Positions 25,092 through 33,926 of a DNA stretch of 64,000 nt are shown here, in pieces. The translations under genes were made by a program, and so were the position numbers. Position 1 is the first letter of the stretch. Every line of letters starts with the position of its first letter. This DNA comes from Ilyomonas sp965277535. Lineage in GTDB: Bacteria; Bacteroidota; Bacteroidia; Chitinophagales; Chitinophagaceae. Under the pieces are notes generated by a model. It saw nothing but the letters and a program-made list of their open reading frames with translations. It was not told where the DNA came from and did not search any database. The stretch covers positions 4,582,187-4,646,186 of the forward strand of contig OZ255825.1 in the NCBI GenBank assembly GCA_965277535.1. Reading direction: 5' to 3'.

Positions 25092-26264
25092 ATGCGGAAG
25101 CCTATGTTTGTTTTTGCGCTTTTTTTTGCGTTACATATTTCTTCGTATTCACAGCAAAACGATACTGCACTTATCTCTCAGTTAATTGATAACATAGCAC
25201 AGCAACAGGTACAGCAAAATACAAAAGATTTTTACGCAGGCCAGTTTCCATCGTACAGAGAATGCGGCGGAAGCCCTCACAATTATCAACCAGATAACAA
25301 TATCTTTTATACGGCTGTTTCTGTTTTTGCATTGAAAAATATGTTGCCTTATGTTAGTCAAAAGGCTCAACAAAAAATAACCAACATTATTCGAAAGGCG
25401 ACAGAATCTTACCAATTGTATCGCAACAAAAACAACTTACCATTTTACAATTTCTGGGCGCAGAACGATGTCATCATGCCTCACACTTTTGTTTTTCAAT
25501 ATTTAAAAACAGTGTTCGGTCAAAGTGAAGATGCTGACGATAGCGTGATGGCTTTACTCGGGTTGAATAACAATGACAGTGATAATATCGCTTTGAAAAA
25601 AAGATTGGTTGAAACAAGTAATCTTTCCCGTAAAAAAATCATTTCTACTTTAAAAAAATATCGAAACATTGCTGCTTATTCAACCTGGACCGGGCAGCGA
25701 ATGCCGGTTGATTTTGATTTCGGTGTGCATTGCAATGTTATGTATTTTATGCTGGAGAAAAAGATGCCGTTTGCAAAGCAAGACAGTGCAACGATTGATT
25801 TGCTGAAGCAAATGATCGCAGCCCGCGACTACCTTAAATCGCCGGTTTTTATTTCGCCGTATTATGTAAAAACATCAGTGTTGTTGTATCATATTGCGAG
25901 GCTGATGGGCAAGTTTTCAATCAAAGAATTAGAGCCATACAAACCACAATTGATACACGATATTCAGCAACAACTCACCATGTGTAATAATGTAATGGAG
26001 CAACTAATGTTACGAACTTCTTTGCTTCGTTTGAACGGCAGCGCGCCAGAAGTCCCTCAATTTACAATTGCTGATTTTGAAAGGAGCAACCAAAAACAGT
26101 TTGTGTTTTTTCAGGCACGTGCCGCTTTTTCATATCCGGTTTTTCTAAAGCAAATCTTTCTCTATTGGAGCTATGTCTATTATTTTTTTTATTGTCCTGC
26201 TTATTACAAAATTTTGTGGCTGGAATACTTGGTAGAAAAAGAAAAGCATCGTTCAACAAAATAA
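25092..26264 (+). CDS. Secreted protein with a class II terpene cyclase-like DxDD motif
   Basis: A 390-residue protein starting MRKPMFVFALFFALHISSYS, a likely signal peptide. The rest is helical and shows EDADDSVMALLGL, in which residues 147-150 are DADD, resembling the DxDD[TS]A acid motif of class II terpene cyclases and squalene-hopene cyclase relatives. An FDFGVHCNVMYFML segment near 215 recalls a conserved helix of alpha-barrel proteins. The C-terminus is hydrophobic and aromatic (LKQIFLYWSYVYYFFYCPA), perhaps a membrane anchor. It directly follows the class I-like gene, so the pair probably works together. A signal peptide on such an enzyme is unusual. Function is inferred. Confidence 0.5.
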   Translation: MRKPMFVFALFFALHISSYSQQNDTALISQLIDNIAQQQVQQNTKDFYAGQFPSYRECGGSPHNYQPDNNIFYTAVSVFALKNMLPYVSQKAQQKITNIIRKATESYQLYRNKNNLPFYNFWAQNDVIMPHTFVFQYLKTVFGQSEDADDSVMALLGLNNNDSDNIALKKRLVETSNLSRKKIISTLKKYRNIAAYSTWTGQRMPVDFDFGVHCNVMYFMLEKKMPFAKQDSATIDLLKQMIAARDYLKSPVFISPYYVKTSVLLYHIARLMGKFSIKELEPYKPQLIHDIQQQLTMCNNVMEQLMLRTSLLRLNGSAPEVPQFTIADFERSNQKQFVFFQARAAFSYPVFLKQIFLYWSYVYYFFYCPAYYKILWLEYLVEKEKHRSTK

Positions 26265-26269
26265 ATTTT

Positions 26270-26743
26270 ATGGCAGAAGACTTACAAGTTGCAACAGGAA
26301 CCAAAGAAGAACAATACCAAATACTGCTGCCGCAAATTAAAGCCCTGATAGAAGGTGAGCCTGATTTGATTGCCAACTTAGCCAATGTTTGCGCTGCGCT
26401 GAAAGAACAGTTTAACTGGTGGTGGGTTGGTTTTTATCTGGTGAAAGAGGATGAGCTTGTATTAGCTCCGTTTCAAGGTCCGGTAGCTTGCACACGCATC
26501 AAAAAAGGACGCGGTGTTTGCGGAACAGCATGGCAGCAAAAACAAACCTTGATAGTGCCTGATGTTGAACAGTTTCCAGGGCATATCGCTTGCAGCAGCG
26601 CATCGCGTTCAGAGATTGTTGTGCCGATTATAAAAAACGTGGAAGTGCTTGCTGTACTCGATGTTGACAGCGAACACGTAGACAATTTTGACAAAGCCGA
26701 TAAACAATATTTGGAAGAAATTGTAAGGTTGATTTCTTTTTAA
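26270..26743 (+). CDS. msrC: Free methionine-(R)-sulfoxide reductase, GAF-domain type
   Basis: A 157-residue GAF-domain enzyme that reduces free methionine-R-sulfoxide using a thioredoxin-like donor. The three family cysteines are present: PVACTRIKKG, GRGVCGTAWQ and GHIACSSASRSE. The last segment with SRSEIVVPI is highly conserved. It starts at the ATG at 26270, five bases after the terpenoid-like gene, and probably shares its transcript. Length is close to E. coli YebR (about 165). Confidence 0.88.
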   Translation: MAEDLQVATGTKEEQYQILLPQIKALIEGEPDLIANLANVCAALKEQFNWWWVGFYLVKEDELVLAPFQGPVACTRIKKGRGVCGTAWQQKQTLIVPDVEQFPGHIACSSASRSEIVVPIIKNVEVLAVLDVDSEHVDNFDKADKQYLEEIVRLISF

Positions 26744-26805
26744 GTCGTGCTTTGAAATGTAAGTGGCATTTTCTATCTCATAGAAGTAAATGGTAAGCGT
26801 CGGGC

Positions 26806-26984
26806 AAACGTTCCGTCAGGAACGATACTCATCAACATTCGATCAGCAAAGAGTACCGTTCCTGGCGGAACGGAATACACCTCTTCATCTATCATCTTCT
26901 TCTACCCACCTATCGTTCCGGACGGAACGGAGCCATTTTTGGTTTTGCACGATTTTCTACTCACCTAACGTTCTGACGAAACAT
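26806..26984. repeat. Array of four CGTTCC...GGAACG palindromes
   Basis: The units are ACGTTCCGTCAGGAACG (26808-26824), CCGTTCCTGGCGGAACGG (26856-26873), CGTTCCGGACGGAACGG (26914-26930) and a degenerate AACGTTCTGACGAAAC (about 26967-26982). They are spaced 48-58 bases apart. Two units share a preceding TTCTACYCACCTA segment. They occupy the 317-base spacer between convergent genes, and no open frame there looks coding. Confidence 0.7.
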
Positions 26985-27060
26985 TTGAAAACGAATATTC
27001 ACAGGCGTACTGAATCATTGAAGCAGCACCATCATACATTTCAAAACATAAAACATTTTT

Positions 27061-27693
27061 TTAATCCACTCCGGCAATGCCGCCTGAGATAGCAAACTTC
27101 ATAGCATTGGCGGACGCTATATTAGAAAGCAATTTGATTTTTTCTTTCGGCACAATATAAGTGATGCCCGACACTGCATACGAATGTGGCACATAAACCA
27201 CCGCATGTTGCGGTAAATCAAATTTAGCAGCGGTTTCTTCGGTAATGAAACCAACTCGCCAAACATCAACAGCATCTACATTTACCAACACCGGTTTATC
27301 AAACTTTTTTTTGTTTCCGGTAAAAGCTTCAAAAAAATCTTTTATGGGTGTGTAAATGAACTTGATACCGGGAATATGCTCAAACAAATAATCGAACAAA
27401 CCCACAATGCGGCTTACAAAAAATAAGGACGACAGCCAGCCGATGAGAATAAATAAAATAACGACAATTAAAAAATTGATTCCGGGAATCGTGATTATTT
27501 TCTTTTCAATGTTGGGGTTATGAGGAAAGATCTGATGAACGATGTTAGGCAATATGTCGTCAACCGTAGTAAACAGCCACGCCAAAACATACACTGTAAT
27601 AACAACCGGAGCTATTACAACAAGACCTTGCAAAAAATACTGCAAGGTCTTGTTGGCTATAGATGAAAAAGTGATTTTGTGTTTTAGTTTCAT
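27061..27693 (-). CDS. DUF502 family membrane protein
   Basis: A 210-residue protein of the DUF502 family with two strong membrane helices (about residues 17-42 and 68-95) and a C-terminal soluble domain. Typical segments are YFLQGLVVIAPVVITVYVL, IPGIKFIYTPIKDFFEAF and the late VVYVPHSYAVSGITYIVPKE. The function of the family is not established. A perfect 11-base inverted repeat (AAGACCTTGCA) lies in its early codons at 27622-27651. Confidence 0.85.
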   Translation of the reverse strand: MKLKHKITFSSIANKTLQYFLQGLVVIAPVVITVYVLAWLFTTVDDILPNIVHQIFPHNPNIEKKIITIPGINFLIVVILFILIGWLSSLFFVSRIVGLFDYLFEHIPGIKFIYTPIKDFFEAFTGNKKKFDKPVLVNVDAVDVWRVGFITEETAAKFDLPQHAVVYVPHSYAVSGITYIVPKEKIKLLSNIASANAMKFAISGGIAGVD

Positions 27694-27695
27694 AA

Positions 27696-27785
27696 TGGTG
27701 AGTGCTGAGTAGTGAATGGTGAGTTGTCAATCGAAAGTGATATAAGACGATAAGAGATTTTCATTACTCTCACCATTCACCACTC
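27696..27785. repeat. Inverted repeat of the GGTGAGTGCTGAGTAG word type
   Basis: The left arm has GTGAGTGCTGAGTAGTGAAT and the right arm the imperfect complement CTCACCATTCACCACTCACT. It separates the DUF502 gene from the upstream citrate synthase gene on the same strand. A related hairpin is at 34386-34460. Confidence 0.6.
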
Positions 27786-27792
27786 ACTGCAT

Positions 27793-29115
27793 TCATTCCC
27801 AGATTTCGTCTTTGCCTTCGAGCCATTGCTTTACAGCGGCTGTGGTTACCGATTTCGGACGCTCTAACGGAAAGCCCAACGCTCTGTCCCAACACAAGCT
27901 GGCAAGCACACCCATTGCGCGACTCACACCAAATAATACTGTATAAAATTCATACTCAACCAAACCATAATGTACCAGCAAAGCGCCGCTATGTGCATCA
28001 ACATTAGGCCATGGATTTTTGATTTTGCCTAAAGATTGTAAAATAGGCGGAACAGCTTCATAAATGTTCCAAACTGTTTGCACGAGGTTATCATCGGGCA
28101 TGTGTTTTTTGCCAAATTCCATTTGGGCAGTAAAGCGCGGATCGGTTTTGCGTAGCACTGCATGACCATATCCAGGTACAACCTTACCGGCCTGTAAAGT
28201 CTTTTTTACGTATTCTTCAATCTGTTCTTTGGTTGGCAGCTCGGTTTTTAATTCTTCACGCATTTCAAAAATCCATTTGATCACTTCCTGGTTCGCAAGT
28301 CCGTGAAGCGGACCCGCCAAACCATTCATTCCTGCAGCAAAACTTAAATAAGGATCACTCAATGCCGAGCCAACCAAATGCGTAGTATGCGCACTTACAT
28401 TGCCTCCTTCATGGTCGGCATGAATGGTCATGTACAAGCGCATCAGTTCCATAAAACCTGCTGAATCATAACCCAGCATGTGAGCTAAGTTTCCGGCCCA
28501 ATCCAGTTCACCATCCGGTTCAATATTTTTGCCCTCTTTATATTTGCGCCGGTAAATGTAAGCTGCCAGCCGAGGCAGTCTTGCTAAAAGATTAAGCGTA
28601 TCTTCAACGGTGCAATCCCAGTAGTCTTTTTTGTTGATGCCTTTATTGTATTCTTTAGCAAAGATGCTTTCTGTTTGCAAAGCCATAATTCCGGTAACAA
28701 ACATCGTCATAGGATGTGCGCTGATGGGCAATGCATCTACCGCAGCAAATACGTGCATGGGAACATTGCTTCGCCGTTGCAACACGGCTGACACATGATG
28801 CACATCATCTTCCGAAGGTAAATCGCCTACGAGCATCAAATAAAACAAACCTTCGGGTAATGGTTCGTTTCCATCATGCGCCTTTGGTAATTTTTCCTGC
28901 AATTCAGGAATGGTGTAGCCACGAAACCTGATTCCTTCCTGTGCATCCAGCAAACTGGTTTCCGATACCAAACCTGTAATGCCGCGCATCCCCTGGTAAA
29001 TTTGCGAGAGCATTACCTCTCCAATTTTCTTTGTTCCGTTCTCTTTTAAAAGTGATTTTATATCGGCATTGTCGGCGTCGGACCTGGCTTTAAAACGATC
29101 TTTTATTATACCCAT
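27793..29115 (-). CDS. Citrate synthase, mitochondrial-type (type I)
   Basis: This enzyme condenses acetyl-CoA with oxaloacetate as the entry step of the TCA cycle. The 440-residue sequence resembles eukaryotic mitochondrial citrate synthase more than the E. coli GltA type. The stretch HADHEGGNVSAHTTHLVGSA followed by MNGLAGPLHGLANQEV is nearly the mitochondrial signature and holds the first catalytic histidine. PGYGHAVLRKTDPRF holds the second, and the catalytic aspartate is in WPNVDAHSGALL. It is a single gene starting at the ATG at 29115. Bacteroidota commonly have this type. Confidence 0.95.
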   Translation of the reverse strand: MGIIKDRFKARSDADNADIKSLLKENGTKKIGEVMLSQIYQGMRGITGLVSETSLLDAQEGIRFRGYTIPELQEKLPKAHDGNEPLPEGLFYLMLVGDLPSEDDVHHVSAVLQRRSNVPMHVFAAVDALPISAHPMTMFVTGIMALQTESIFAKEYNKGINKKDYWDCTVEDTLNLLARLPRLAAYIYRRKYKEGKNIEPDGELDWAGNLAHMLGYDSAGFMELMRLYMTIHADHEGGNVSAHTTHLVGSALSDPYLSFAAGMNGLAGPLHGLANQEVIKWIFEMREELKTELPTKEQIEEYVKKTLQAGKVVPGYGHAVLRKTDPRFTAQMEFGKKHMPDDNLVQTVWNIYEAVPPILQSLGKIKNPWPNVDAHSGALLVHYGLVEYEFYTVLFGVSRAMGVLASLCWDRALGFPLERPKSVTTAAVKQWLEGKDEIWE

Positions 29116-29303
29116 GACAAGTGTTTTGTTAGATGCAAATTGAAGAATAAAGTTGCTGAAAAGAAAGGCTAAAGGTAAAGAAGAAATGCGAAGTAGAGCG
29201 AAAGCAAAACGATTTGATAATGTATGAATTTGAATGATGAGCCTGCAGATGACGAAGATATTTTTTATTCTTTCTGCGATGATCTGGTAGATCTGCGGAA
29301 CAA

Positions 29304-30398
29304 CTACTCAATTGAAATCGCTTTTAAAACGGCACTATTTGCCACATCCTGCAATGTTGATGTAGCCAATGGCGGAAGCTGATACGAAAATGTTTGGGCT
29401 TTTTGTATTTGCACATATAAATCATCTCCTTGTTCACAGGCGAAGCACCATTGTTGTTGTAGTAAATGCTTCGCCAGGTATTCCTGTTCTGTTTGTCCGG
29501 GCGTTGGAATGAGGATAGCTTTTTTTTGCATCGAAATAATTTCCATTATTGTTGTATAACCAGCACGGCTGATAATGTATTCGCTTTGCGCAAATGCCAT
29601 TTCCAATTCTCGTGTAGGCAGATGATTGAACACAGTGCAATGTGTGGGAACATTCAATGATTCTTCACTTTGCGGCAAGCCGCGAATGAGCAGAACGTCT
29701 TCCTCTAATTGTTCAATCACTTTACAACAAAGTGTTTCAAAAATCGTTCGTTGTGGTTCGGGGCCCGAAACCACAAACAGCCATTTGTACTTTGTTTTTG
29801 CCTCTTTTTTGTTTGTAAACCGCGATAACAATCCCACGTAATGAACGGGAATGGAAGGCAATTGTTTTGGATGAGATAAGATGCCTGCCAAGTTTGGTTC
29901 AAAACCAAAATCAGGAACCCAGCATTGGCGAAAGCGATTGATAAAACGATAATTTATCTTTTGAACTTTCTTTGATAGCGAGGGAAACGGAGTTTGAATA
30001 TTGAGCTGGTGAGTAATAAAAAAAGAAGGTTTGTTTTTGTGATAAAATCCATATCGGTTATCGGAAATAATAAAATCAAAATTGTATTGTTTCACTGCTT
30101 TATGTAACCATCGGTGTTCATACCAAATAGAAAATAAAATTTTGGGAATTTGTTGTAAAATTTTAAAAGCGAACAAGCGTTTTGAAGAAGCATAGCGAAT
30201 ATTGTAGCCCCGCAACGGCAAAAAGTGAAGGTTAGAAAATTCCTGTAAAAACAAACTTCGCGCGTTTTCATTACAGGCAACGTAAACGCTGCAACCTGCA
30301 TTCAGTAAGGATTTAATAACCGGAATACACCGGGTAGCATGGCCTAAACCCCAATCGAGCGGCGCAACAATAACGTTGGATGAAAACTTTTTTTTCAA
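29304..30398 (-). CDS. Glycosyltransferase, GT28/MurG-like fold
   Basis: A 364-residue GT-B-fold protein. The N-terminal VAPLDWGLGHATRCIPVIKS resembles the glycine-rich acceptor loop of MurG- and UGT-like enzymes, and the C-terminal half has YIISRAGYTTIMEIISMQKKAILIPTPGQTEQEYLA written in order as a donor-binding motif of GT28 (SRAGYTT, then PTPGQTEQ). The start is a TTG at 30398 giving MKKKFSSNV; no ATG is close. The acceptor is unknown; a lipid or a small molecule is possible. It has no signal peptide. Confidence 0.8.
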   Translation of the reverse strand: MKKKFSSNVIVAPLDWGLGHATRCIPVIKSLLNAGCSVYVACNENARSLFLQEFSNLHFLPLRGYNIRYASSKRLFAFKILQQIPKILFSIWYEHRWLHKAVKQYNFDFIISDNRYGFYHKNKPSFFITHQLNIQTPFPSLSKKVQKINYRFINRFRQCWVPDFGFEPNLAGILSHPKQLPSIPVHYVGLLSRFTNKKEAKTKYKWLFVVSGPEPQRTIFETLCCKVIEQLEEDVLLIRGLPQSEESLNVPTHCTVFNHLPTRELEMAFAQSEYIISRAGYTTIMEIISMQKKAILIPTPGQTEQEYLAKHLLQQQWCFACEQGDDLYVQIQKAQTFSYQLPPLATSTLQDVANSAVLKAISIE

Positions 30399-30452
30399 AA
30401 TAATTTATCCTTTTTCAATGTGAAATAATATTTACGCTTACATTTATATTTT

Positions 30453-30596
30453 ATGATAAAAACAGTTCTTCGATTGTTTGTCTTTTTAATTGTCATTGGC
30501 ACTTTGCTAGCCTCCTGCGGTGCACGCACCTATACATACAATGGCAAAAAAAGTAAAAACTGCGGCTGTCCAGCACACCGCGGAATTGTTGGTTGA
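30453..30596 (+). CDS. Small lipoprotein of 47 residues
   Basis: A short gene starting at the ATG at 30453. The product begins MIKTVLRLFVFLIVIGTLLA and continues with SCGARTYTY, giving a clear lipobox (LLASC) with the lipidated cysteine at residue 22. The mature peptide has only about 26 residues and contains a CGCPAHR segment with two cysteines and a histidine. It could bind a metal, or simply be a small envelope lipoprotein. It is divergent from the glycosyltransferase gene. The lipobox makes it believable despite its size. Confidence 0.65.
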   Translation: MIKTVLRLFVFLIVIGTLLASCGARTYTYNGKKSKNCGCPAHRGIVG

Positions 30597-30642
30597 TCTT
30601 TTGCGTATGAATTTTATAAATGTAAATACACACAAGTAAGTT

Positions 30643-30891
30643 ATGAGGACTCCATATCACGACTTATTAGTAATGACAGGCAATAAAACGATGAACAAAG
30701 ATGAACTTGAAAAGCAGGTTCGTTTGTTAAACAGTTTGCTTGTGCAGGTTGAACAATTGAATGTGTTTTGTGTAGCCAATGAAATTTTAGATGTTAACCG
30801 ATGTAAAATCATTACAAAGCAGCATCTTATTCAGCAAGTCATCAGCAGCGATACATTGCCTTCGTTTGTATTTATCAACAATAAAAATTAA
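30643..30891 (+). CDS. Hypothetical 82-residue protein
   Basis: The frame 30643-30891 encodes a mainly helical, soluble small protein. A start at an internal ATG at 30691 (MNKDELEKQVRLLN) gives a more compact helical product. I recognise no domain; there are no membrane segments or signal peptide. It may be cotranscribed with the small lipoprotein gene 46 bases upstream. Confidence 0.45.
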   Translation: MRTPYHDLLVMTGNKTMNKDELEKQVRLLNSLLVQVEQLNVFCVANEILDVNRCKIITKQHLIQQVISSDTLPSFVFINNKN

Positions 30892-30960
30892 AGCTTTTGA
30901 ATCCCTATCTGTTTCTCAAGCCACAAAAAGCTGAATTTACTTTTAATTTTCATTAGATTG

Positions 30961-32220
30961 CTATCGCAGCTTGCTTAGCGCAGCTTCTAACATGGCAAAC
31001 ATTTGATCAAGTTCTTCATACCTGCAGGTTCCAACGCTCAACCGATACCAGGGCGAAGTTCTTTCTCCTCCAAACGCATAAAACGGAACCAATGCCAGTT
31101 TGGCTTCACTCAAAATATAGTCCGTTACATCTTCCTGCGTTTCCAACCGCTTTCCGACGGCTGTTGTTTTATTTTTTAAGTTGAGCAATACAGTTAAATA
31201 TATTGCCGCCTGTGGTACAATGGCATCTACCGCATATCCTTTTTGTTTCAATTGCTGAAAGCCTGCAAATATCTTATCCAATCGCATTTCGATAGCTTTT
31301 TTGAACTGAACCAGATAATCATTAACCGCTTTTGTATCAACCAAAAATTGAGCAGTGGCGTATTGTTCAGCCATTGGTGCCCAGGCACCGATATGACTTA
31401 AAAATGCTTTCATTTTTGCAATGATAGGTTTAGGTCCCAATGCCCATCCCACCCGAACGCCTGTTGCCGCAAATGCTTTGGAAATGCCATCTATAAAAAC
31501 AGTATAGGCTTTCATTTCGGGTTGCAATGAAAGAGGGTTGTAATGCTGCGTTTCACCGTACGTTAATGTCCAATACATTTGGTCGAACATTACATACAGC
31601 TTCTTTTCATCTTCTTTGCGGCTTTTGTTTTCGTCTAAAACCAACTGACAAATTTTCTTAAGCTCTTCCTTGTCTAATGTAGTGCCCGTGGGGTTTTGCG
31701 GCGTGCAAAGACACAGCAGGGCAGCACCTTTCAAGTGCGGTGCAATGTCGTCAGCCGTTGGCATAAAATTGTTTTCGGGCAACGTATTTACTGCTACATG
31801 GCTGCCATGATTGAGATTGGTGTAATGGTTGTTATTCCACGAAGGAACCGCATAAATTATTTTATCATTTGTATCAATCAGAGTTTGGAAAAGCGTATAA
31901 ATTAAAGGTCGTCCGCCGCATGAAATTTGGATTTCATCCGTTTCAAAATGCAAGCCTTCTCTTTGTTCGATAAATTGCGCTACTGCTTTTCTTAACAAAA
32001 ACAAACCTTCGGCTGGCGGGTAGGTGGTATGCTTTTCTTTATAAGCTTCAATTATTAAGTCCTGCAATTGTTGAGGAATAGGAAAAACAGACGAATCAAA
32101 ATCACCGATTGTATAATTGTAAATCTTTTCTCCGTTGCGGATGCGTTCACTGATTTGATTTCCCAACTTCACAATTTCGGAGCCGCTCATGCTTTCGGCA
32201 AGTGTGCTGAATGTACTCAT
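30961..32220 (-). CDS. PLP-dependent aminotransferase, class I/II
   Basis: A fold-type I aminotransferase of 419 residues, close to aspartate and aromatic aminotransferases. The family marks are CTPQNPTGTTLDKEEL near residue 175, VMFDQMYWTL with the cofactor-contacting aspartate, and the Schiff-base lysine in IDGISKAFAATGVRVGWALG near 243. The arginine in WYRLSVGTCR near the end binds the substrate carboxylate. The amino acid substrate is not clear. It begins at the ATG at 32220. Confidence 0.9.
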   Translation of the reverse strand: MSTFSTLAESMSGSEIVKLGNQISERIRNGEKIYNYTIGDFDSSVFPIPQQLQDLIIEAYKEKHTTYPPAEGLFLLRKAVAQFIEQREGLHFETDEIQISCGGRPLIYTLFQTLIDTNDKIIYAVPSWNNNHYTNLNHGSHVAVNTLPENNFMPTADDIAPHLKGAALLCLCTPQNPTGTTLDKEELKKICQLVLDENKSRKEDEKKLYVMFDQMYWTLTYGETQHYNPLSLQPEMKAYTVFIDGISKAFAATGVRVGWALGPKPIIAKMKAFLSHIGAWAPMAEQYATAQFLVDTKAVNDYLVQFKKAIEMRLDKIFAGFQQLKQKGYAVDAIVPQAAIYLTVLLNLKNKTTAVGKRLETQEDVTDYILSEAKLALVPFYAFGGERTSPWYRLSVGTCRYEELDQMFAMLEAALSKLR

Positions 32221-32524
32221 AAATTAGAACGCAAAAATAGCGGAATTGAAGATGATGCAATTGATTGAAAATAGAAATTGGATTACGATTAGCTTAACGA
32301 ACCTTTTATATTGAGAATCTGTATTATCTTTTAAAATTTAATCTCTAAAATCCGTTTCTTTACAGCAGATCATAGCGTCTTAATTTGAAAAGCTTTGCAG
32401 ATAACTATAATTTTTGAAAATACTAAAACCACATAACTGTTGGCAGTGAGTATATTAAAAACCAATGTAAACAATTGATTCGTATATGCTAAGTTTCCTC
32501 CTAAATATTGTGTAAACCCGATAC
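32221..32524. other. 304-base AT-rich spacer between divergent genes, no feature found
   Basis: I see no open frame of note, no strong hairpin and no known repeat. It should hold the promoters of the aminotransferase and DUF5672 genes, but I cannot point to convincing boxes. Confidence 0.4.
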
Positions 32525-33307
32525 ATGAAAAACCGGCAAGTTATTATTGTTATTCCACTTCAAACACCCGAAGCCTCGAAACTTGAGCAAATTTCGCTCA
32601 AACAAACCCTTACTGTTTTGTTTAACTACCCCATAGTGTTTATGACGCCCAAACACTTATCTGCTAAATGGTATGTTGATTTTTGCAAACAGTATAATGT
32701 TGAAGCAACAGTAGAATACTTTGATTGGAAAGGATATGAAGGCTATGGTACGTTGCAAACGCAGGCTCATTTTTATGAACGTTTTTTAGAGTACGAATAT
32801 CTACTTACCTGCCATTTGGATGCATTTGTTTTTCGCGATGAACTGGACAAATGGTGTTCACTCAATTACGATTATATCGGTTCCGTAATATACAATACGA
32901 ACTTTATAATGAAAGATACGTTGTTTAAAATCATCACCACATACACCAATCCTGATTACTTTGGAAATGGCGGTTTTTCATTAAAAAAAGTGAGAAGCTT
33001 TTACAAAATCACTTCGCGTTTCAAGCTGTATATTGATTTTTATCACTGGCAAAGAAAGCTTCGCAAGAAGGGCTTTTATGATGATTTGTTTCATTCACTT
33101 CATTATCCAAAGCTGCTTTCAAAATTTACCATTGCACCCAAAACCGTTGCGCAACAATTTGGTGCCGATTTTGTAAAATTTAAAGTAGAAGATTTGCCAT
33201 TTTCAAACAGTAATTGTAACGGCTTACCATTTGGCATTCATGGCTGGATAAAAAACCAGCAAGAGTATTGGAAGCCTTGCATCCGCAGTTATGGCTATGA
33301 CGTATAA
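32525..33307 (+). CDS. DUF5672 family protein, probable glycosyltransferase
   Basis: A 260-residue protein of the DUF5672 family, which is related to GT-A glycosyltransferases. The pattern is a start VIIVIPLQTPEASKLEQISL, then YEYLLTCHLDAFVFRDEL near residue 95 (a DxD-like DAF position), DYIGSVIY and PDYFGNGGFSLKKVRSF near 145, and a final NGLPFGIHGW. Such genes are often in polysaccharide clusters, but here none is adjacent. The donor sugar is unknown. Confidence 0.8.
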   Translation: MKNRQVIIVIPLQTPEASKLEQISLKQTLTVLFNYPIVFMTPKHLSAKWYVDFCKQYNVEATVEYFDWKGYEGYGTLQTQAHFYERFLEYEYLLTCHLDAFVFRDELDKWCSLNYDYIGSVIYNTNFIMKDTLFKIITTYTNPDYFGNGGFSLKKVRSFYKITSRFKLYIDFYHWQRKLRKKGFYDDLFHSLHYPKLLSKFTIAPKTVAQQFGADFVKFKVEDLPFSNSNCNGLPFGIHGWIKNQQEYWKPCIRSYGYDV

Positions 33308-33348
33308 ATGATAATAAAATTATTTTTAAACATTTAATAAACGTTTGT

Positions 33349-33639
33349 ATGGCAACTATAAAAAAAGCAGTCAGAAAAAAAGGAACAGCTAAGAAAGCAG
33401 GAACTAAAAAAGCCACCGCCAACAAAGCAGCCACTAAAAAAGTAAGAATAAAAAAAGCTTCTCCTAAAAAAACCGCACTAAAGAAAGCCGGTACAAAAAA
33501 GAACAAATTAGGAGTAAAAAATTCGTTGGTGAATAACATCAATGAAAAGAAAAAAAGCGGCAAATCCAAACCCAAAAAGAAAAGCACAGTATCGAAAGAA
33601 AATTATAAAAAGCTTGAGGATAATTGGGGCAAAAAGTGA
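33349..33639 (+). CDS. Lysine-rich histone H1-like protein
   Basis: A 96-residue protein with about 40 percent lysine, plus alanine and threonine in KKA(G/A)TKKA-type repeats (residues 1-50), like the bacterial H1-like HctA/HctB or AlgP tails. It ends in a less basic motif, ENYKKLEDNWGKK. It probably binds DNA or RNA non-specifically. It has no folded domain that I can see. It lies 41 bases after the DUF5672 gene. Confidence 0.65.
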   Translation: MATIKKAVRKKGTAKKAGTKKATANKAATKKVRIKKASPKKTALKKAGTKKNKLGVKNSLVNNINEKKKSGKSKPKKKSTVSKENYKKLEDNWGKK

Positions 33640-33726
33640 GCAATCGATTGGCTCATTTTTAGAATCATGAAAACAAAGCAAAGTTTACTGGCTTATCATT
33701 TGCTTTTTCTTTTGAAATAAATATCT

Positions 33727-33915
33727 ATGAAAAAATACTTTTTCCCGGATGATAAAGATGCAAAAGCGGCTGCAACCGGCGCATCGGAAGACCCGCCAAA
33801 TGATGTAACAAAGCAAAACAACGCAGGCAATGATGAAAAGAAAAAAGAAGAAATCAATGTTCCTGATAAAGCGTTAGAACATTATAAAGAAAGCGCGAAA
33901 GATACAGAGGAATAA
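33727..33915 (+). CDS. Small acidic/lysine-rich hypothetical protein
   Basis: A 62-residue, very hydrophilic protein starting MKKYFFPDDKDAKAA and ending in a charged helix (ALEHYKESAKDTEE). It seems intrinsically disordered. It lies just downstream of the H1-like gene and just before a strong terminator, which supports its being transcribed. No family is recognised. Confidence 0.5.
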   Translation: MKKYFFPDDKDAKAAATGASEDPPNDVTKQNNAGNDEKKKEEINVPDKALEHYKESAKDTEE

Positions 33916-33926
33916 ATGGCAAAAAC

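Noticed and set aside
26806..26984. CRISPR array
   Set aside because: Repeats are only 16-18 bases, diverge from each other, and no cas genes are present.
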